A stretch of DNA of 64,000 nt, from assembly GCF_017654505.1 (NCBI RefSeq), contig NC_054536.1, positions 14,967,794 to 15,031,793 on the forward strand, written 5' to 3'. The notes beneath the pieces are model-generated. The model was given only the letters and a program-made list of their open reading frames with translations. It was not told the origin of the DNA and searched no databases. This document shows positions 12,301-23,960 of this stretch, in pieces (the stretch's first letter is position 1; every line of letters begins with the position of its first letter). This DNA is from Polyodon spathula. Lineage: Eukaryota; Chordata; Actinopteri; Acipenseriformes; Polyodontidae. A program made the position numbers and the translations under genes.

Positions 12301-13271
12301 TTTACTAAACCGGGGCATTTGATTGATTTTAACCTTTTTAGTTGGAAAGCCAGCAGGGTTTTAACCCCTGCACTGAATATTAGATCAGAGTGTTTCCTGG
12401 AGAAGGTGCTGAGTGATCTCCAGGCATCCCTCTGTCAGGCACTTTCCCAGTTTCTGAGCAGGTTTCTGGAGGAGCAGGTGGCCCCAGAGCAGGAACCCCT
12501 GTTCCCCGCTGTGCTGGTTTCCCCTTCAGTGACAGTGGAGGAGGAGGAGGAAGAGCTGGTTGGAAAGCTGCTGTCACTTAAGAAGGTCACTGAGGTGGCT
12601 TTCCACACAATTGAGAAAAAGACTCTTTATGAAATCTGTGTGAAAACCAGACATTTTAATAAGTTTAAAGACTTGGTGGACACTAAGTGGAGGGCTCACC
12701 TTGGTGCCCCTGTTGATGAAGTTCCTGTCTGGAGGATGCTGTATAAGCTTTCATTGCCTAAGCGCTCCAGAGACCTGCAGTGGAGAGTGCTGCATGGCAT
12801 TATAGCCACAAATAGATATTTGAGCCGAGTGGAGAAGGGGGTCAGTGTCCAGTGTCCCTTCTGTTCCGCGGAGGAGACCGTTTTCTACCTGTTTGTGGAT
12901 GGCTCTCAGCTGCAGCCATTCTTTTTGTTTTTAGAGAACCTGCTGCCTTTCTTGGGGGTTATTTTTTACTAAAAATGTTTTTGCTTTGTAGTATAAAGTA
13001 TAATTTTGCATGGAGGAATAGGTGCTCATTGCTTAACTTTGTCCTTGGTCAGGTGAAATTAGCTATTTTAAAATCCCCCCAAAAAAAAGTTTTAGCCACT
13101 GGTTTTATAAATCCTATTAGTATTTTTAGGATCCTGATGGTCTCCAGGATCAACATGGAGTTTGCTTATTTTAAAATGGTGCACGACCTGGACAGTTTTG
13201 AGAGACGTTGGTGCATTGGGGAGGGGGTGTGTACCGTAAGCGAGGAGGGGCAGCTTGCTCTGCTCATGTGA
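9354..13271 (+). pseudogene. Tx1-group LINE ORF2 (endonuclease-RT), broken
   Basis: The replication polyprotein of the nested LINE. The ATG at 9354-9356 overlaps the ORF1 stop as TAATG. The N-terminal APE-like endonuclease region reads in pieces: FNGCRDFNKKAQLLDLFKQQ (9.45 kb), FSAGVAVLFSPGFGVEIL (9.62 kb), GGGDFNCTIDFNKDRNHGEP (9.84 kb) and SDHHFVSVTV (10.1 kb). The reverse transcriptase spans about 10.75-11.55 kb: KGKAPRLDGLPAEIYKKFW, LPKKGDLYDIKNW, SLLCSDYKLLSKALANRL, LDQEKAFDRVDHEYL and MLYALSIEPLLHQL. The catalytic box at 11,500-11,511 reads YTDD instead of YADD. The C-terminal region (11.98-13.27 kb) includes a cysteine pair (CPFCSAEETVFYLF) like the zinc-finger-like motif of this group. 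Many stops and frameshifts make it inactive. Confidence 0.87.
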
Positions 13272-13439
13272 GAAAAACTGGAATTTTGATTAAATGGAAT
13301 GAGAAATGTTGGATTGTTTTGTGTTTTGCAGCAGTGTATTTTTTTTTGTTTTGTTTTGGCTTCTTTTTTAAAGAGTGGCTTTATTTAGTTTTTATTTTGT
13401 ATTCTATTTTATAGAATAAAGGGATTTTAAAAGTCAAAG

Positions 13440-14205
13440 TCTCTCTCTCTCTCTGCTTTACTTTTAGCACAGTGATTAAAAATCTGGGAGCTTTGTTCGA
13501 TTCTGAATTATGCTTTGATGCACATATAAAATTTATTTGTAAATCTTCTTTTTTCCATCTTAGAAATATTGCACGCATCCGCCCTTATTTGGAACCGTCT
13601 GCAGAGGAGACCTTGATACATGCCTTCATTACCTCTAGACTTGCTTATTGTACTGGCTGCACTTCCAATATGTGCTGTTTCCAGGCTTCAACTAGTCCAA
13701 GATTCGGCAGCTAGAATGTTGACTTGTGTAAAGTCTTGTTGTCACATAACCTCCATTTTGTCCCGCCTTCATTGGTTACCAGTTACAGAGAATAAATTAC
13801 CAAATTGTATTATTTACATTTAAAGCATTACATGGCCTGGCACCCTCTTATCTTTCTGATCTCATACTCTGCTATGTTCCTAATTGGGTGCTGCTGTCTG
13901 TGGAGGCTGACCTACTTAGTGTACCGTCTGTTCAAACTGCCACGTAAGGATCACGTTCTCTTAGCCATCTAGCATCCACACTATGAACTCCCTACCTAGC
14001 ACATTAGAAGCATCCACTCTCTTCCACTTTTTAAAATTCTTATTGTAGTGTATTGTTTTTTCTCTGTTTTTGTTATTTTATTTTTTTTGCAGACTTTGTA
14101 AAGTGTTTTTTTTTGTTTTTCCTTTTTCCTTTGCTGACTATGTAAAGCGTCCTGAGATGCTCCCTGTGTATACGGGGCACTATATTAAATGTAAATTTGA
14201 TTGAT
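13440..14205 (+). mobile_element. L2/Maui-like LINE, right part (3' end)
   Basis: This continues the L2-type element interrupted at 7523. After a (TC)n tract (13,440-13,454) the translation gives VIKNLGALFDSELCFDAHIK, FFHLRNIARIRPYLEP and LIHAFITSRLAYC, then in another frame LQLVQDSAARMLTC and ILSRLHWLPVTENK. These are the C-terminal part of L2 ORF2. The 3' untranslated end follows, finishing near 14,205 in a TTGATTGA-like tail after a TATTAAAT motif. Small indels break the frame. Confidence 0.9.
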
Positions 14206-14578
14206 CATCTCTTGAGTAAAATATACAGTATACAGACTCTAATTAAGGCTGACAAAGACACTTATTTCCATACTTAATCATCTCATTTTCTGTCACACCC
14301 AACTTGCTTCTAATTCAGAAACTGGTAACTTCAAAATACATGCCAGGTTGAAACTTTGATCTTTCAAAACTAATAAAGAAATAATTGTGCATGACTACCG
14401 AGCCTTGCCAAAACAAGTACAGCAAGAAGAAGAGTTAAACAAGCTGGTTGTATAATGTCTACATATACGGTTTAAAGAAAAGATAATATGATCAAGTAGA
14501 TTTCTGAAATTGATGGTACAAATAGTAGGATGTGCTGGTAGCTTGTGAGTTGGTGATTTTCAGTGAAACTCACACAGT
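14206..14578. other. Unassigned non-coding stretch
   Basis: No recognisable gene or repeat between the LINE tail and the locally duplicated block that follows. Confidence 0.4.
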
Positions 14579-15055
14579 TGACAAAATATATTTCCTACAG
14601 TGCAATTTTCCATCATTTAGAATTCAAATGTATAAGTGTATTACACCACCTGCTTTTCTTTCAACCAAAATGAAATGCACACATTTACACAGAGAAGCAC
14701 AGAATGAAAGACAAGCATTACATTTGTAATATATCCATCCGCTTAAACCTTTACAGGGTCACGGTGAGCCGGAACCTAACCCAGCGGACACAGGGCGCAG
14801 GACGGGACTACACTCTGGATGGGACGCCAGTTCATCACAGGGCACCACACATACAAAGAGCCATTTAGAGTGACCAATCAACCTGAACAGCATCTCTTTG
14901 GACTGTGGGAGGAAGCCGGAGTACCCGGAGAAAACCCAAGCAAACACGAGGAGAACATGCAAACTCCACACAGACAGACACCTACGCCGGAATCAAACCC
15001 AGCCAATCACCATGCCACCATGCCATCCATATGTCAAATAAACTAAACTTAAATG
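14579..15055. repeat. Local duplication copy 1, split by a repeat
   Basis: Bases about 14,579-14,738 and 15,031-15,055 together match 16,356-16,545 at a level clearly above chance. Shared landmarks are TTTCCTA, a TATACCACCTG/TACACCACCTG block, AGAGAAGCACA and ATTTGTAATATAT. The copies are about 1.78 kb apart, in the same orientation, and well diverged. Copy 1 is interrupted by the dispersed repeat listed next. Confidence 0.7.
14739..15024 (+). mobile_element. Dispersed fish repeat (SINE or LINE 3'-end type)
   Basis: GC-richer block carrying the motif order common to a widespread fish repeat: CTTTGGACTGTGGGAGGAA, GGAGTACCCGGAGAAAACCC and ACATGCAAACTCCACACAGA. It is flanked by ATCCAT at 14,733-14,738 and 15,025-15,030, a candidate target duplication, though the repeat itself starts with a similar string so the boundary is uncertain. 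Its open frames on both strands are chance. I recognise the repeat but cannot name its family safely. Confidence 0.8.
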
Positions 15056-15408
15056 AGTGAGAATTTGCTGACAACAAGCTTAAAAAAAAAAAAAAACCAG
15101 TAGGTTTATGACCACTAACCTGTACCACATCACATAAGAAATGTTCATTTAGTGTTAAAGATATATCCTCACAGTGAAGACTGCTAGAAAGATTTGTTCT
15201 AAAAATTCCATACAAGAGCCAAGTATTTTTGTTCCATCTTTAAGTGGGTGAGGAGTAAAGTGCTGTATTGCTAGTATTACTCACTTTCACAGTACAGACA
15301 TGCATAGAGGACCATACCTAAACAAACACTTTTAGGACAGTAACCACAAGAAACACAGAGGCAACAGCTTATCATGTCTTTAATGTATGCATTCACAATT
15401 TATGTGTG

Positions 15409-15414
<6 letters not shown>

Positions 15415-15483
<69 letters not shown>
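15415..15483. repeat. (AT)n microsatellite
   Basis: Uninterrupted AT dinucleotide run of about 69 bases. A short A-run lies upstream at 15,082-15,096. Confidence 0.98.
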
Positions 15484-15485
<2 letters not shown>

Positions 15486-16355
15486 AGAGGCAATATTTTT
15501 TAAAGAAATGTAAGTGGTGAGTTCTTCATAATGGCAGCCATGAAACGTGTAAAAGAAATGATCATTTAGTTGTATGGCAAAAAAAAAAAAAGAATGTTAT
15601 TTGAAATTACTTGAATGGCTTTTCCTTAATAAATTAGATCAGTTTCTGTACCTAGTTTTAACACTGTAAAATGCTTGTAAGCTTTAACTTAAACTAAAAA
15701 GCATACCCCCACTCTCTCACACTGTCTAGATTGTACGTATTTTAAATGATTATCTGAGTTTTATCTGCTTTTAGTTATTTTTTTTTCTCAAGGGAAAGAG
15801 ATAGACCTCCTGAAATAACAAAACACCACTCAAAACTAAAAAAACAAACCAATGGTCTATCAGTCCCACCTGCCATGTCTCTGTAACTGGTTTATATATA
15901 AAAAAAACATGTCTCCACTGGATTTATAGTGACAAAGCCCACGACCCAGGAGCAAAACAAAACACTAAATTAGCTGCAAAGATGGGTCATTTAGCAGCAG
16001 GACACAACTCTAAAAAAACTTTTTTCACACCAGGCCGCGATGAAAATATCAGCTACAAAAGGAAAGCATTTCCTGTTTTGCTAAAAGTCAAAACATCTTT
16101 ATGGCACTAAAACAGCTTCCCTGGTACCTGCTGAGTCCTATTCTATTCAGAACACGCAGTAGGTGGGATGAGGCTGACAGCTGTATCTTTTTGTTTAAAG
16201 AAAGAGCACAGCCTATCTATCAAAACAGTTTTCACTGTGAATGTCTGAGCTGGTGGACACCCATAGAATAAATTGTATGATTGATAAAAGTTTAAAGTTT
16301 ATAAGCCTTTCATATGTATTGTTTGTGAAATATAGTAAATGTGATTGTAACTAGT
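15484..16355. other. Unassigned non-coding stretch
   Basis: No gene or repeat recognised. The part from about 16.03 to 16.25 kb is less AT-rich than its surroundings, but nothing specific can be claimed. Confidence 0.4.
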
Positions 16356-16545
16356 GAGTTTTCATTATTTCCTAATGTGCAATATTCCACCATTATATAA
16401 TAAAAAGTATAAGTAGAGTATACCACCTGTGTTTTTTAAATGAAGCAAAATGTACAAATATACTTAGAGAAGCACAAGATGAAAGGGTACTACATTAAAG
16501 GGAAACACTGGATTTGTAATATATGTAAACTAAAACTAAATTATA
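16356..16545. repeat. Local duplication copy 2
   Basis: Uninterrupted partner of the block at 14,579-15,055, in the same orientation. Because this copy lacks the inserted repeat, it shows the state of the site before insertion in copy 1. Confidence 0.7.
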
Positions 16546-19283
16546 GAAGTTAACTTTTCCTGGTAACATACTTTGGGTTGAGGTTTGGGCTGCTAAGTTT
16601 GCTTGAGATATGGTTGTTAAGTACTTGTCCTTTAAAAAGCAGAATAATAACAGACAGAAAAGGGTCCTTCTGATTTACTAGAGTGAAGCTACAGCAATGC
16701 TTTATTTTCTAGTAACTTTGTTTCAGCTGAAATGTTTGTTGAATTTAAACCTAACTGCAGGAGGAAGGCCGGATTCATATTGAATCTGAAGCTTTCTTAT
16801 ACCATACTGCACTTCTTGTAATTTTGTAAAATCATCACGCAATCGAATACAGCATTCGCTGTGATTGAATTGAAATGAACCATGGCCAAATCATGTAGTG
16901 TTTTGGATTAGAGGCACTCATTAAACTTTGATGATTACTTCATGTAGTTGCACCATTTTATAAACAATATCTTCTGTAAAACACTTAAAAAATCAATCAT
17001 TTGTCAGCCCTCCCACAGGAAGCAACTTAGTTTATTTAAAGACAAAACTGAAGACATTGTAACAAATTAATACAAATGAAGTCATTCCTGAGTGACTCCA
17101 TCTGCCGTTGAAAGAGGCTCGTCCACTCCCCAACACGGTTTAGAGGCAGATAATTAGGCGCCACTCCAAATGAAACCACACAGGTAACGTATGGCTTCAT
17201 TAACTTCATGAAGGCAGACATCCAAAAACACCTACAATGAGCCACATGTGATCCATTGACAATCTGTTTGAGATTTTAAAAAATTAACTTTATATCCTCA
17301 TGGTACAAAAACATTGGACAAAAGCATATACCCCGCGAAATGGATTGGGGCGCTTTCAGGCGTCTTGCATAACACTATAAAAAAAGACTACAAGCCCTAT
17401 TATTCTTGTTTACAAATGTTATTGAGATTATATTAATGCACTACAAACCAAACTGGCATGTTAGGCAAGCGTGGGTATCTTTTTTTTTTTTTGCATTATT
17501 AACTAATAGCAAATGTTATTCATCTTCATAATGGCTAAATGACAGCCTATTTAGAATAATACATTACTTGCCCTCATTGAATATTACAGGGTGAATATGC
17601 CCTTCACATGTTTGAGTTAAACAACTGCTCTTCTCAAAGACTTTTAGTGACTTTTTAATTGACAGCAATGGCGGTTGACACCATTTGGTGGTCGTATAAA
17701 GTTCTTGTTTTGTTTATTTTTCTCACATATCAGTGTTGTTTTAACTTAATCCAGACACTAAGCAGTCAAGCTGTTGTGACACAAGACTAGTGGTGCAAAA
17801 CTTGTTTTTATTTTCTTCACAGAATTTCTTTTGAAATGTATTTTACATTGAGACCCAAGTGAGTGCTTTCCAAAAAAGGTAGTCAGTTATATATGTCAAA
17901 GCTTATACTGGTTTTAATAAGAAAACTTTTTAAAAAAAATTGTTTTCAAAGCCACATATGATTAAATATACAGTACTGTATTTTTAATGTTGTATCATAC
18001 AGTCATACACATTTCCAAAGCAGTGTGAACAGAGCGATTTGATGAACAAAATATGCCCAAAATAAATCAGCTGATAATTTTAGGCAAATGCTTTTAGGTC
18101 ACTGTCTGCATGCATTATGTATTTAAAATTATGAACACAAATCCACAAATCCAACTGCAACAAATATGTTATTTTCATTGGTCAGCTCTTGCTGCCGAAG
18201 TAGTCGGTTACTCGTATTATAAAATATACCAAGGAAACAATGTAAAATGGCACAATGAACAATTAATTTACAGTATAAGGCGCTTCTCATTTACAGTGCT
18301 TCTTGTTAGTCTAATACTCATCTTAGAGCAAGACGAGGTGCAAACTGAGGGACAAGACTGGACCCAAAGTCAATAATAATGTGAAGGGAGCAAGAACAAA
18401 AGGTAACATACACATTACAAAATATAATGGATGAAATACATTGTGGATGAATAAATACTTCAAATTAGGTAGTAGACATATACTGGAGTGATTTCTTTTT
18501 TGTGTTTGCATTAAAAAAAAAAATATCCACCCTTGTGTCAAAATGGTATTTATATATATTAAAAAAATGCTTTGTCTTTTTGAACAGCAGTGAGTGTTAA
18601 TTTAAATTTGATAAACACACCATACAACAAAAACAGACACAGTGCCAGACCTCTGTGTTATCTGGTCGAGTTTCCTGCCAATGCATCCTGACACTGCCCT
18701 GCAGGGACACCAAATACAGTTCTTGGGAATTGATTTTAATTAACAGGCAATACTTTACTATCCTATTCTTTGAGTAAACACTACTCATCAGTGTATAAAG
18801 CAAAACGGAGGTAAGGAGCACAGGCCGACTACACATTTTTCCAGTGTTCACAATACCATAAATGCCACAAGTGTTTCATTGGTGTCTTAGTTTGCCTTCA
18901 TTGTATGTTAAAAAAAAAAAAAAAAAAAAAAAACATAGGCATTTGTATAAAATGTTCTACTTTAATAATGCTAGTTTACAGACTTTATTTTACATATCCA
19001 ACTGACCTAGATATGATTACTTTGTACTCCATGATTTAAAAAAAAAAGTTTATTGTACTGTACTTTCCATACAAAAAAGATTTGAAAATGATGTTATCAG
19101 TGTAATACCCAGAAGAAACCACAGCACAACCATTATCAGCAATAACAGTGCATTGTATTAGGATCAAATACTGCACAGTTCCTAATGCGGTTGCTACTGC
19201 AATGTATTCATCTACAGGTGTATTTGTTTAATATACCATTGTGATATCAGTGTTACAAAACGATTTAGAAATTCCACCTGGTG

Positions 19284-19284
<1 letters not shown>
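16546..19284. other. Unassigned non-coding stretch
   Basis: AT-rich DNA with a poly-A run at 18,910-18,933. Short open frames (17,036-17,245, 18,110-18,376, 18,597-18,851) show no domain and no splice context. Confidence 0.4.

Positions 19285-19345
<61 letters not shown>
19285..19345. repeat. (TG)n microsatellite
   Basis: Uninterrupted TG dinucleotide run of about 61 bases. Confidence 0.98.
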
Positions 19346-19346
<1 letters not shown>

Positions 19347-19598
19347 AGGCTTTCCTGTGGTGAGAGTCACACTATACTTCTGTCTCCACAAGAAAGAAAA
19401 AATAATAAAATGATAAGGTATGTGAACGACCCTATGTCATATTAACTCAAATAGCATGATGGGCCCAGGGAGAGATATCTTGAAATATTTCTAATATATA
19501 CTGGAACAAAAATATATAGGTTCTATTCCATTTCTTTTTTAGCAACCCGACTTCCAAACTAGATTAGCTACAAGAAAGTTAGCGTGTGACTCATTAAA

Positions 19599-19631
<33 letters not shown>

Positions 19632-20866
19632 TGAAAGCAAATTCCAACCCTATTAATATGAACTGCTAGTTAGTGTAGTTTTACCGTTAATTTGTATATT
19701 TGCACATTAGGTTGGTGTCCATTATTGTAAACAAACTGGAATTTAATTAAAACTGATTTTCTTTTTTTTTTTTGTAGTTATTGAATGATGTTTGCTGCAC
19801 TCTTTTAATAAAGATATAAAACATTACTAGGTATAATTTTAATCCAAACAACAAAATCAAACTCTTGTAAATGTGTTACTTTCATGAAGAATAACTGTAA
19901 CATTGCTTCTTTTAATTAAGAATCCCTGTTTAGAACAAAATTAATTACACTGGGACAATGTACATGTATCTTGTGGTTTCTTCTCAGTTGCATTTTAATA
20001 AAATCTATACAGATGATTCCGTGCATGGCATATTTCTAACATGTTGTACAGTATAGGGTCTTGCATATAAGTACCTATTGATTATCAATATTTTTTACTT
20101 GGGTGTTTGAGACCCACTTCTTTTACACTAGGATGTTGGTTAAGTTGGATTGCATGGAAAGCAAGTGGAATTCTACATGTGCATAACAAATTAATATGGA
20201 ACCCAGAAATGTAAAGCTTTTTTTTGGCCCCTCTCACTTTAACAAACACTTGGAAAATCAAAAATCAGCTCTCTAATTAACAGCGACACATTCATTATTC
20301 TTGCAGTACATACTTTACTTTTTATAATTATTCTCATCCACAATGAAGATGTGAGTGGGAAACCACACAAATCTTCACACAATCTGACTTTACCTGAGAA
20401 ATTGCAGATGGCCCACTGCTGTGGCACTAAATCTCAGAGAACAAACACTTCTTATCTTCATTGGATGAAAAGATGGGAACACATGGATTGCAGCTTCACA
20501 TTCAGGATCCATGTGAGTTCAAAGGGTAACTGGCACTCTATACAAGATGAGAAATAACAGTTGTAATTATACGTTTTGCCCCATTTGATGAGAAACCATC
20601 AGACATCTTGTAATAGCCTACTTCAAACTGTCAATTTGCAAGAAATCTTTAGTCCTGCTTTAGTATTCGCCAGCCACTCTTCTCCCATCTAAAGTAATAT
20701 TTGTTTTGTATAAAGTAGGATGTCATTCAGATCAGTATGTTTTACCTCTTTCTGTAAACCTATAAAACAGTTGCAGAATATTTTGCTAATGTAAATATAT
20801 AACCTGCCGAGCATTCCATTTAAAAAGCAGTATTAAACAATCAACAAAAATGTATACCCAAATGCT
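19346..20866. other. Unassigned non-coding stretch
   Basis: AT-rich DNA with a 27-base T-run at 19,603-19,629. The less AT-rich block at about 20,350-20,550 has an open frame but no recognisable product. Confidence 0.4.
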
Positions 20867-21690
20867 ATTATTTATTTATTTGGCAGACGCCTTTATCCAA
20901 GGCGAGTTACATGTGTTGCAGGGCAGTACAGGGTAACAATGCAAGATTAATAATGCTATCCATGTGTGATAGCGAGCGAATGAAGCCTTATCAATAGTCT
21001 CCCTCCCGACCTGTGAGGGCACTGTATAACCGGAGCAGAGTGCCCTGGAATGGATGGTTCGGCAGTTCATTCCAGGATCAGTCAGAAGCCGGCCATCCAG
21101 GAAGGTGGTGGAGCCACGATACCAGAAGTCGTCGCCTTAATGTGCTAGGCGATGTGTCAATCACATATTGGAGGATACGTGATTGGCTGCGCCACCAAAA
21201 GAGGGCAGATGGTATTTAGGGGAAGCGGCCCCAGCAATCTGCTCCTTGGTTTATGGTTAAACTGCAAGGAGTGAAAACGAGAAAAAGTACCGTGAGTGTT
21301 TTGTGTTTTATTTGTTTGTCAGTCTAATTATCATTGTTTGTTCTCACTAGATGGCTAAACACGAACCGGGAGCTGTCGCTACATGCCAGCACCAAACCTC
21401 GGATTTCACTGCGCCACTGTCCCGACTGTGTTGTCCTGTCACTATACACCTGCACTAAAGAGCACCCCCAGTTCTGAGACGTGACCATGTTTGTGTTACA
21501 TGTATATAATAAAAGTGTCTTATTATTTTGGGATAGTAACCCTCGTTTTACAATACACATGGTTGTGTAAAGCCCATGCTTATTATTAAAAATAAAGCTG
21601 TTTTCATTGTGAACTGTCTTGTGTGTGTCTATTCCAGAGCACTGCATCACCACTACACCTGCGCTCTGCAACCCACTTGTTTACACCATG
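20867..21690. mobile_element. Composite dispersed repeat, class uncertain
   Basis: The block starts with an ATTTATTTGGCAGACGCC motif followed by TTTATCCAAGGCGAGTTAC, a dispersed-repeat end common in fish genomes; a weaker relative lies at about 57,236. It continues as a GC-richer tract to about 21.45 kb, then two related CACTATACACCTGC-like strings (21,439 and about 21,650) with AATAAA-type motifs between them. This looks like one or two mobile elements, but no coding domain or clean terminal repeats were found, so class and boundaries are open. Confidence 0.55.
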
Positions 21691-21862
21691 TTGTCCATAC
21701 ATTTTCTATTCACGCTCCTCACCAGATTGAATGCATTAATTGCACATCCATGTTGGATACATTTTCAAAAGGAATTTTTAATTTGAAGGTCTTGCATCGA
21801 AACTTGCTTTTACCTATTGTAGCTCGTTAAGGCAATCAAAAAAAAAACAATTGTTGTTATGT

Positions 21863-22054
21863 CGAGATCACAAGATAATTTATCTCAGAATCTTGATGTT
21901 ACTATTCTGTTATCTCATGATCACAAGATAATTTATCTCAGGATCTAAAAAAAAAATGATGTTATTACTTCCTTTTTCTGAGATAATTTATTTCAGGATT
22001 TCAACAGTACAAGTCATTTTGTTGAGATCACGCAATAAATTAAATTATCTCAGG
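21863..22054. repeat. Cluster of near-palindromic motifs
   Basis: Four degenerate copies of a motif built on GAGATCACAAGATAATTTAT and CTCAGGATC occur near 21,863, 21,911, 21,978 and 22,022. The core AGATAATTTATCT is almost its own reverse complement. Foldback motifs of this kind suggest remains of a small non-autonomous DNA element, but no terminal duplication was identified. Confidence 0.65.
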
Positions 22055-22942
22055 AAAACTTTCTGAATAAAAATATTTCTCAATATATTCAACGTGACAG
22101 TAATTGAATTTCCCACTATTTCGTGTTTTATAGTTTACAGTACAACAAGGGCCATAGTTTATTCTTGCTCTGTGCCCTCTATACACATTGTTAGTACAGT
22201 TGTGTCGATGCACTGGCCTCAGATAGAAGGCAGGTGTTATTATTTTGTTGTGATGGCAGTTACAAAAGGTGTTTTTTCTTTTGATGAGAAAGTAGAGATA
22301 CAGAATACTTCCAGGATACTCACACTTTCTCCAGTGATTTACAGAAGACAAGTTATTTATCAATTCATTCAGTACCATACCACAAGTAGAATGTGTTGAA
22401 ATTGTTTATGATCAATTAAACCTGAAGTGAACAGAACCTTGTGCTGTCACTAAACACCAAGGTACTGCATTTGTGAACTTTGACATGGGTGATTCTCCAT
22501 TATCATTGATTCTCCATTTTAAAATGTTATGTTTCATATCATAATTTAACCAGGGTATGACTCCAAAAACACTAGGGCTCAAAGGAAGGCATTCAATTAG
22601 AAGCAGGTCACCTTCAGATAATAAAGGCCTTTTTATCGTAATGTGTGGTGCTGAACTCAAGATGACTCACATCTTTGCTAATAACACAGTTGTGGCTTTT
22701 ACAGCTTTTAATTGGTCTTCTTGAACAGCTATTTGTTGGAGGCTGGAATACTTTAACAACTTGCACCTCCCTGCCCCTCATCCCAAATTCATGATGAAGC
22801 TTAGGAAAATGGGGCTCTATTTTGTCTATTTTAATGATCTAAATAAGGTGATTGCCACAGCAGGGTGATTTCTGTTATTGGGAAGTTTCACACCCCACGG
22901 ACAGAGAATTAATATTGTAATGTTATAGTTCAAAAGATTAAC
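22055..22942. other. Unassigned non-coding stretch
   Basis: Overlapping open frames on both strands at 22.04-22.66 kb have no recognisable domain. No repeat identified. Confidence 0.4.
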
Positions 22943-23585
22943 ACTCGTCCAGTGTTCTCTCTGCCTTGCTTCTCCCATGCTACTTCACTGCTCCGCTCAC
23001 TCCACTGGCTCCCAATCACCACTCGCATCCAGTTAAAAACTTTTGTACTCGCCTACTGATGGATTGACCAGACTGCAGCTACCTTGAGACCCTCATCTCT
23101 CCCTACACCCCCACTGACCTCTCCGCTCCACCTGCACTAGAAGACTGGATTTACCTCCTCTATGCTCCTCTCCCTCCAGAGCCCACTTCTTCACCACTTC
23201 TCACCCTACGTATGTCATGACTGCCCAGTCCCTGACCACCTTCCGGCATCTCCTCAAGACAACACATGTAAAACAGCTCTTCTGGACAACATAGCACTCT
23301 GCCTTTAATGCACTTTAACTTGCACTTATCTGCTCCCTATTTTACTGTATTTAATCCTGCTTTAACACAATCTGTAGTATTTTGTATTTCACCTGTACTC
23401 GTATGTAACCCTGATGTAACTATCAACACTGTTACCCACTCTTGAACTGCCCCAATATCAAATCTTACGGTGTTTTGAATTTGCTCTTATTAGGATTGAA
23501 GTCATTGTATTTTGTGTCTTGATCTTAATTGTACTGTAATTTTTTTATATGTATTTTTTGTATACAACTGTAAGTCACCCTCATT
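22943..23585 (+). mobile_element. Rex1-like LINE, 3' end fragment
   Basis: Broken frames give the C-terminal end of a fish LINE reverse transcriptase: SLLRSLHWLPITTRIQLKTFV (23.0 kb) and SLTTFRHLLKTTHVKQLFW (about 23.23-23.29 kb), followed by an AT-rich 3' untranslated tail with a TGTAAGTCACCCT motif at about 23,570. A related tail motif (TAAGTCGTCCTAGATAAGGG) recurs at about 24,760. The motif set suggests Rex1/Babar-type LINEs over L2; the assignment is from memory. Confidence 0.7.
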
Positions 23586-23960
23586 TAGATTGTTGTAATG
23601 CCTTGTTTGTGTCAGCTCCAACTGGTTAAAAATACTGCAGCCAGAGTGTTGACTCGCACTTGATGTTCACAACACATTACTGCGATACTTAAATCACTAC
23701 ATTGGCTCTCTGTCAAAGATCGATTTTTTAATTCTCCTGACTGCCCTTCATGGCTTAGCTTCTTCATATTTGCAGGAACTGTTGGTACCTTATGCCCCCA
23801 GTCGTACCCTGAGAAAATGCTGGACTTCTCCTAGATCCTAGAAGTTGTCTGAAATCAGGAGGGACAAAGGTCTTTAGTTGTTATGCTCCCTGCCTTTGGA
23901 ACTCTATCACAAATCATGTCAGGAATGCTGGCACAGTTGGCACAGTCCAGCACCTAATGC
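23586..23960 (+). mobile_element. L2-like LINE, 3' fragment
   Basis: Frameshifted translation gives LQLVKNTAARVLTRT, HITAILKSLHWLSVKDR and, further on, a CLWNSI-like block. These correspond to the ORF2 C-terminus of L2-clade LINEs. It directly follows the Rex1-like tail, so one element may have inserted into or beside the other. Confidence 0.75.

Larger units (their letters stand above)
7524..13439 (+). mobile_element. Tx1-group LINE, nearly full length, nested in L2
   Basis: A complete-looking but mutated non-LTR retrotransposon of about 5.9 kb. In order it carries a 5' region with a 24-bp tandem repeat (7557-7853), ORF1 with a CCHC zinc knuckle (7960-9354), and ORF2 with an APE-type endonuclease and reverse transcriptase (9354 to about 13,271). 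A short 3' untranslated region follows, with AATAAA near 13,416. ORF2 phrases such as SKGKAPRLDGLPAEIYKKFW and LDQEKAFDRVDHEYL match the Tx1 group of the L1 superfamily. The element is bounded by CT-repeat tracts on both sides (7512-7523 and 13,440-13,454), which also join the two halves of the older L2 element. Insertion into a (TC)n tract fits fish Tx1-group elements reported to target TC microsatellites (Kibi, recalled from the literature). The exact family is not confirmed. Confidence 0.9.

Noticed and set aside
14759..15046. Open frames on both strands over the dispersed repeat
   Set aside because: The sequence is a known kind of fish repeat; the frames are chance.
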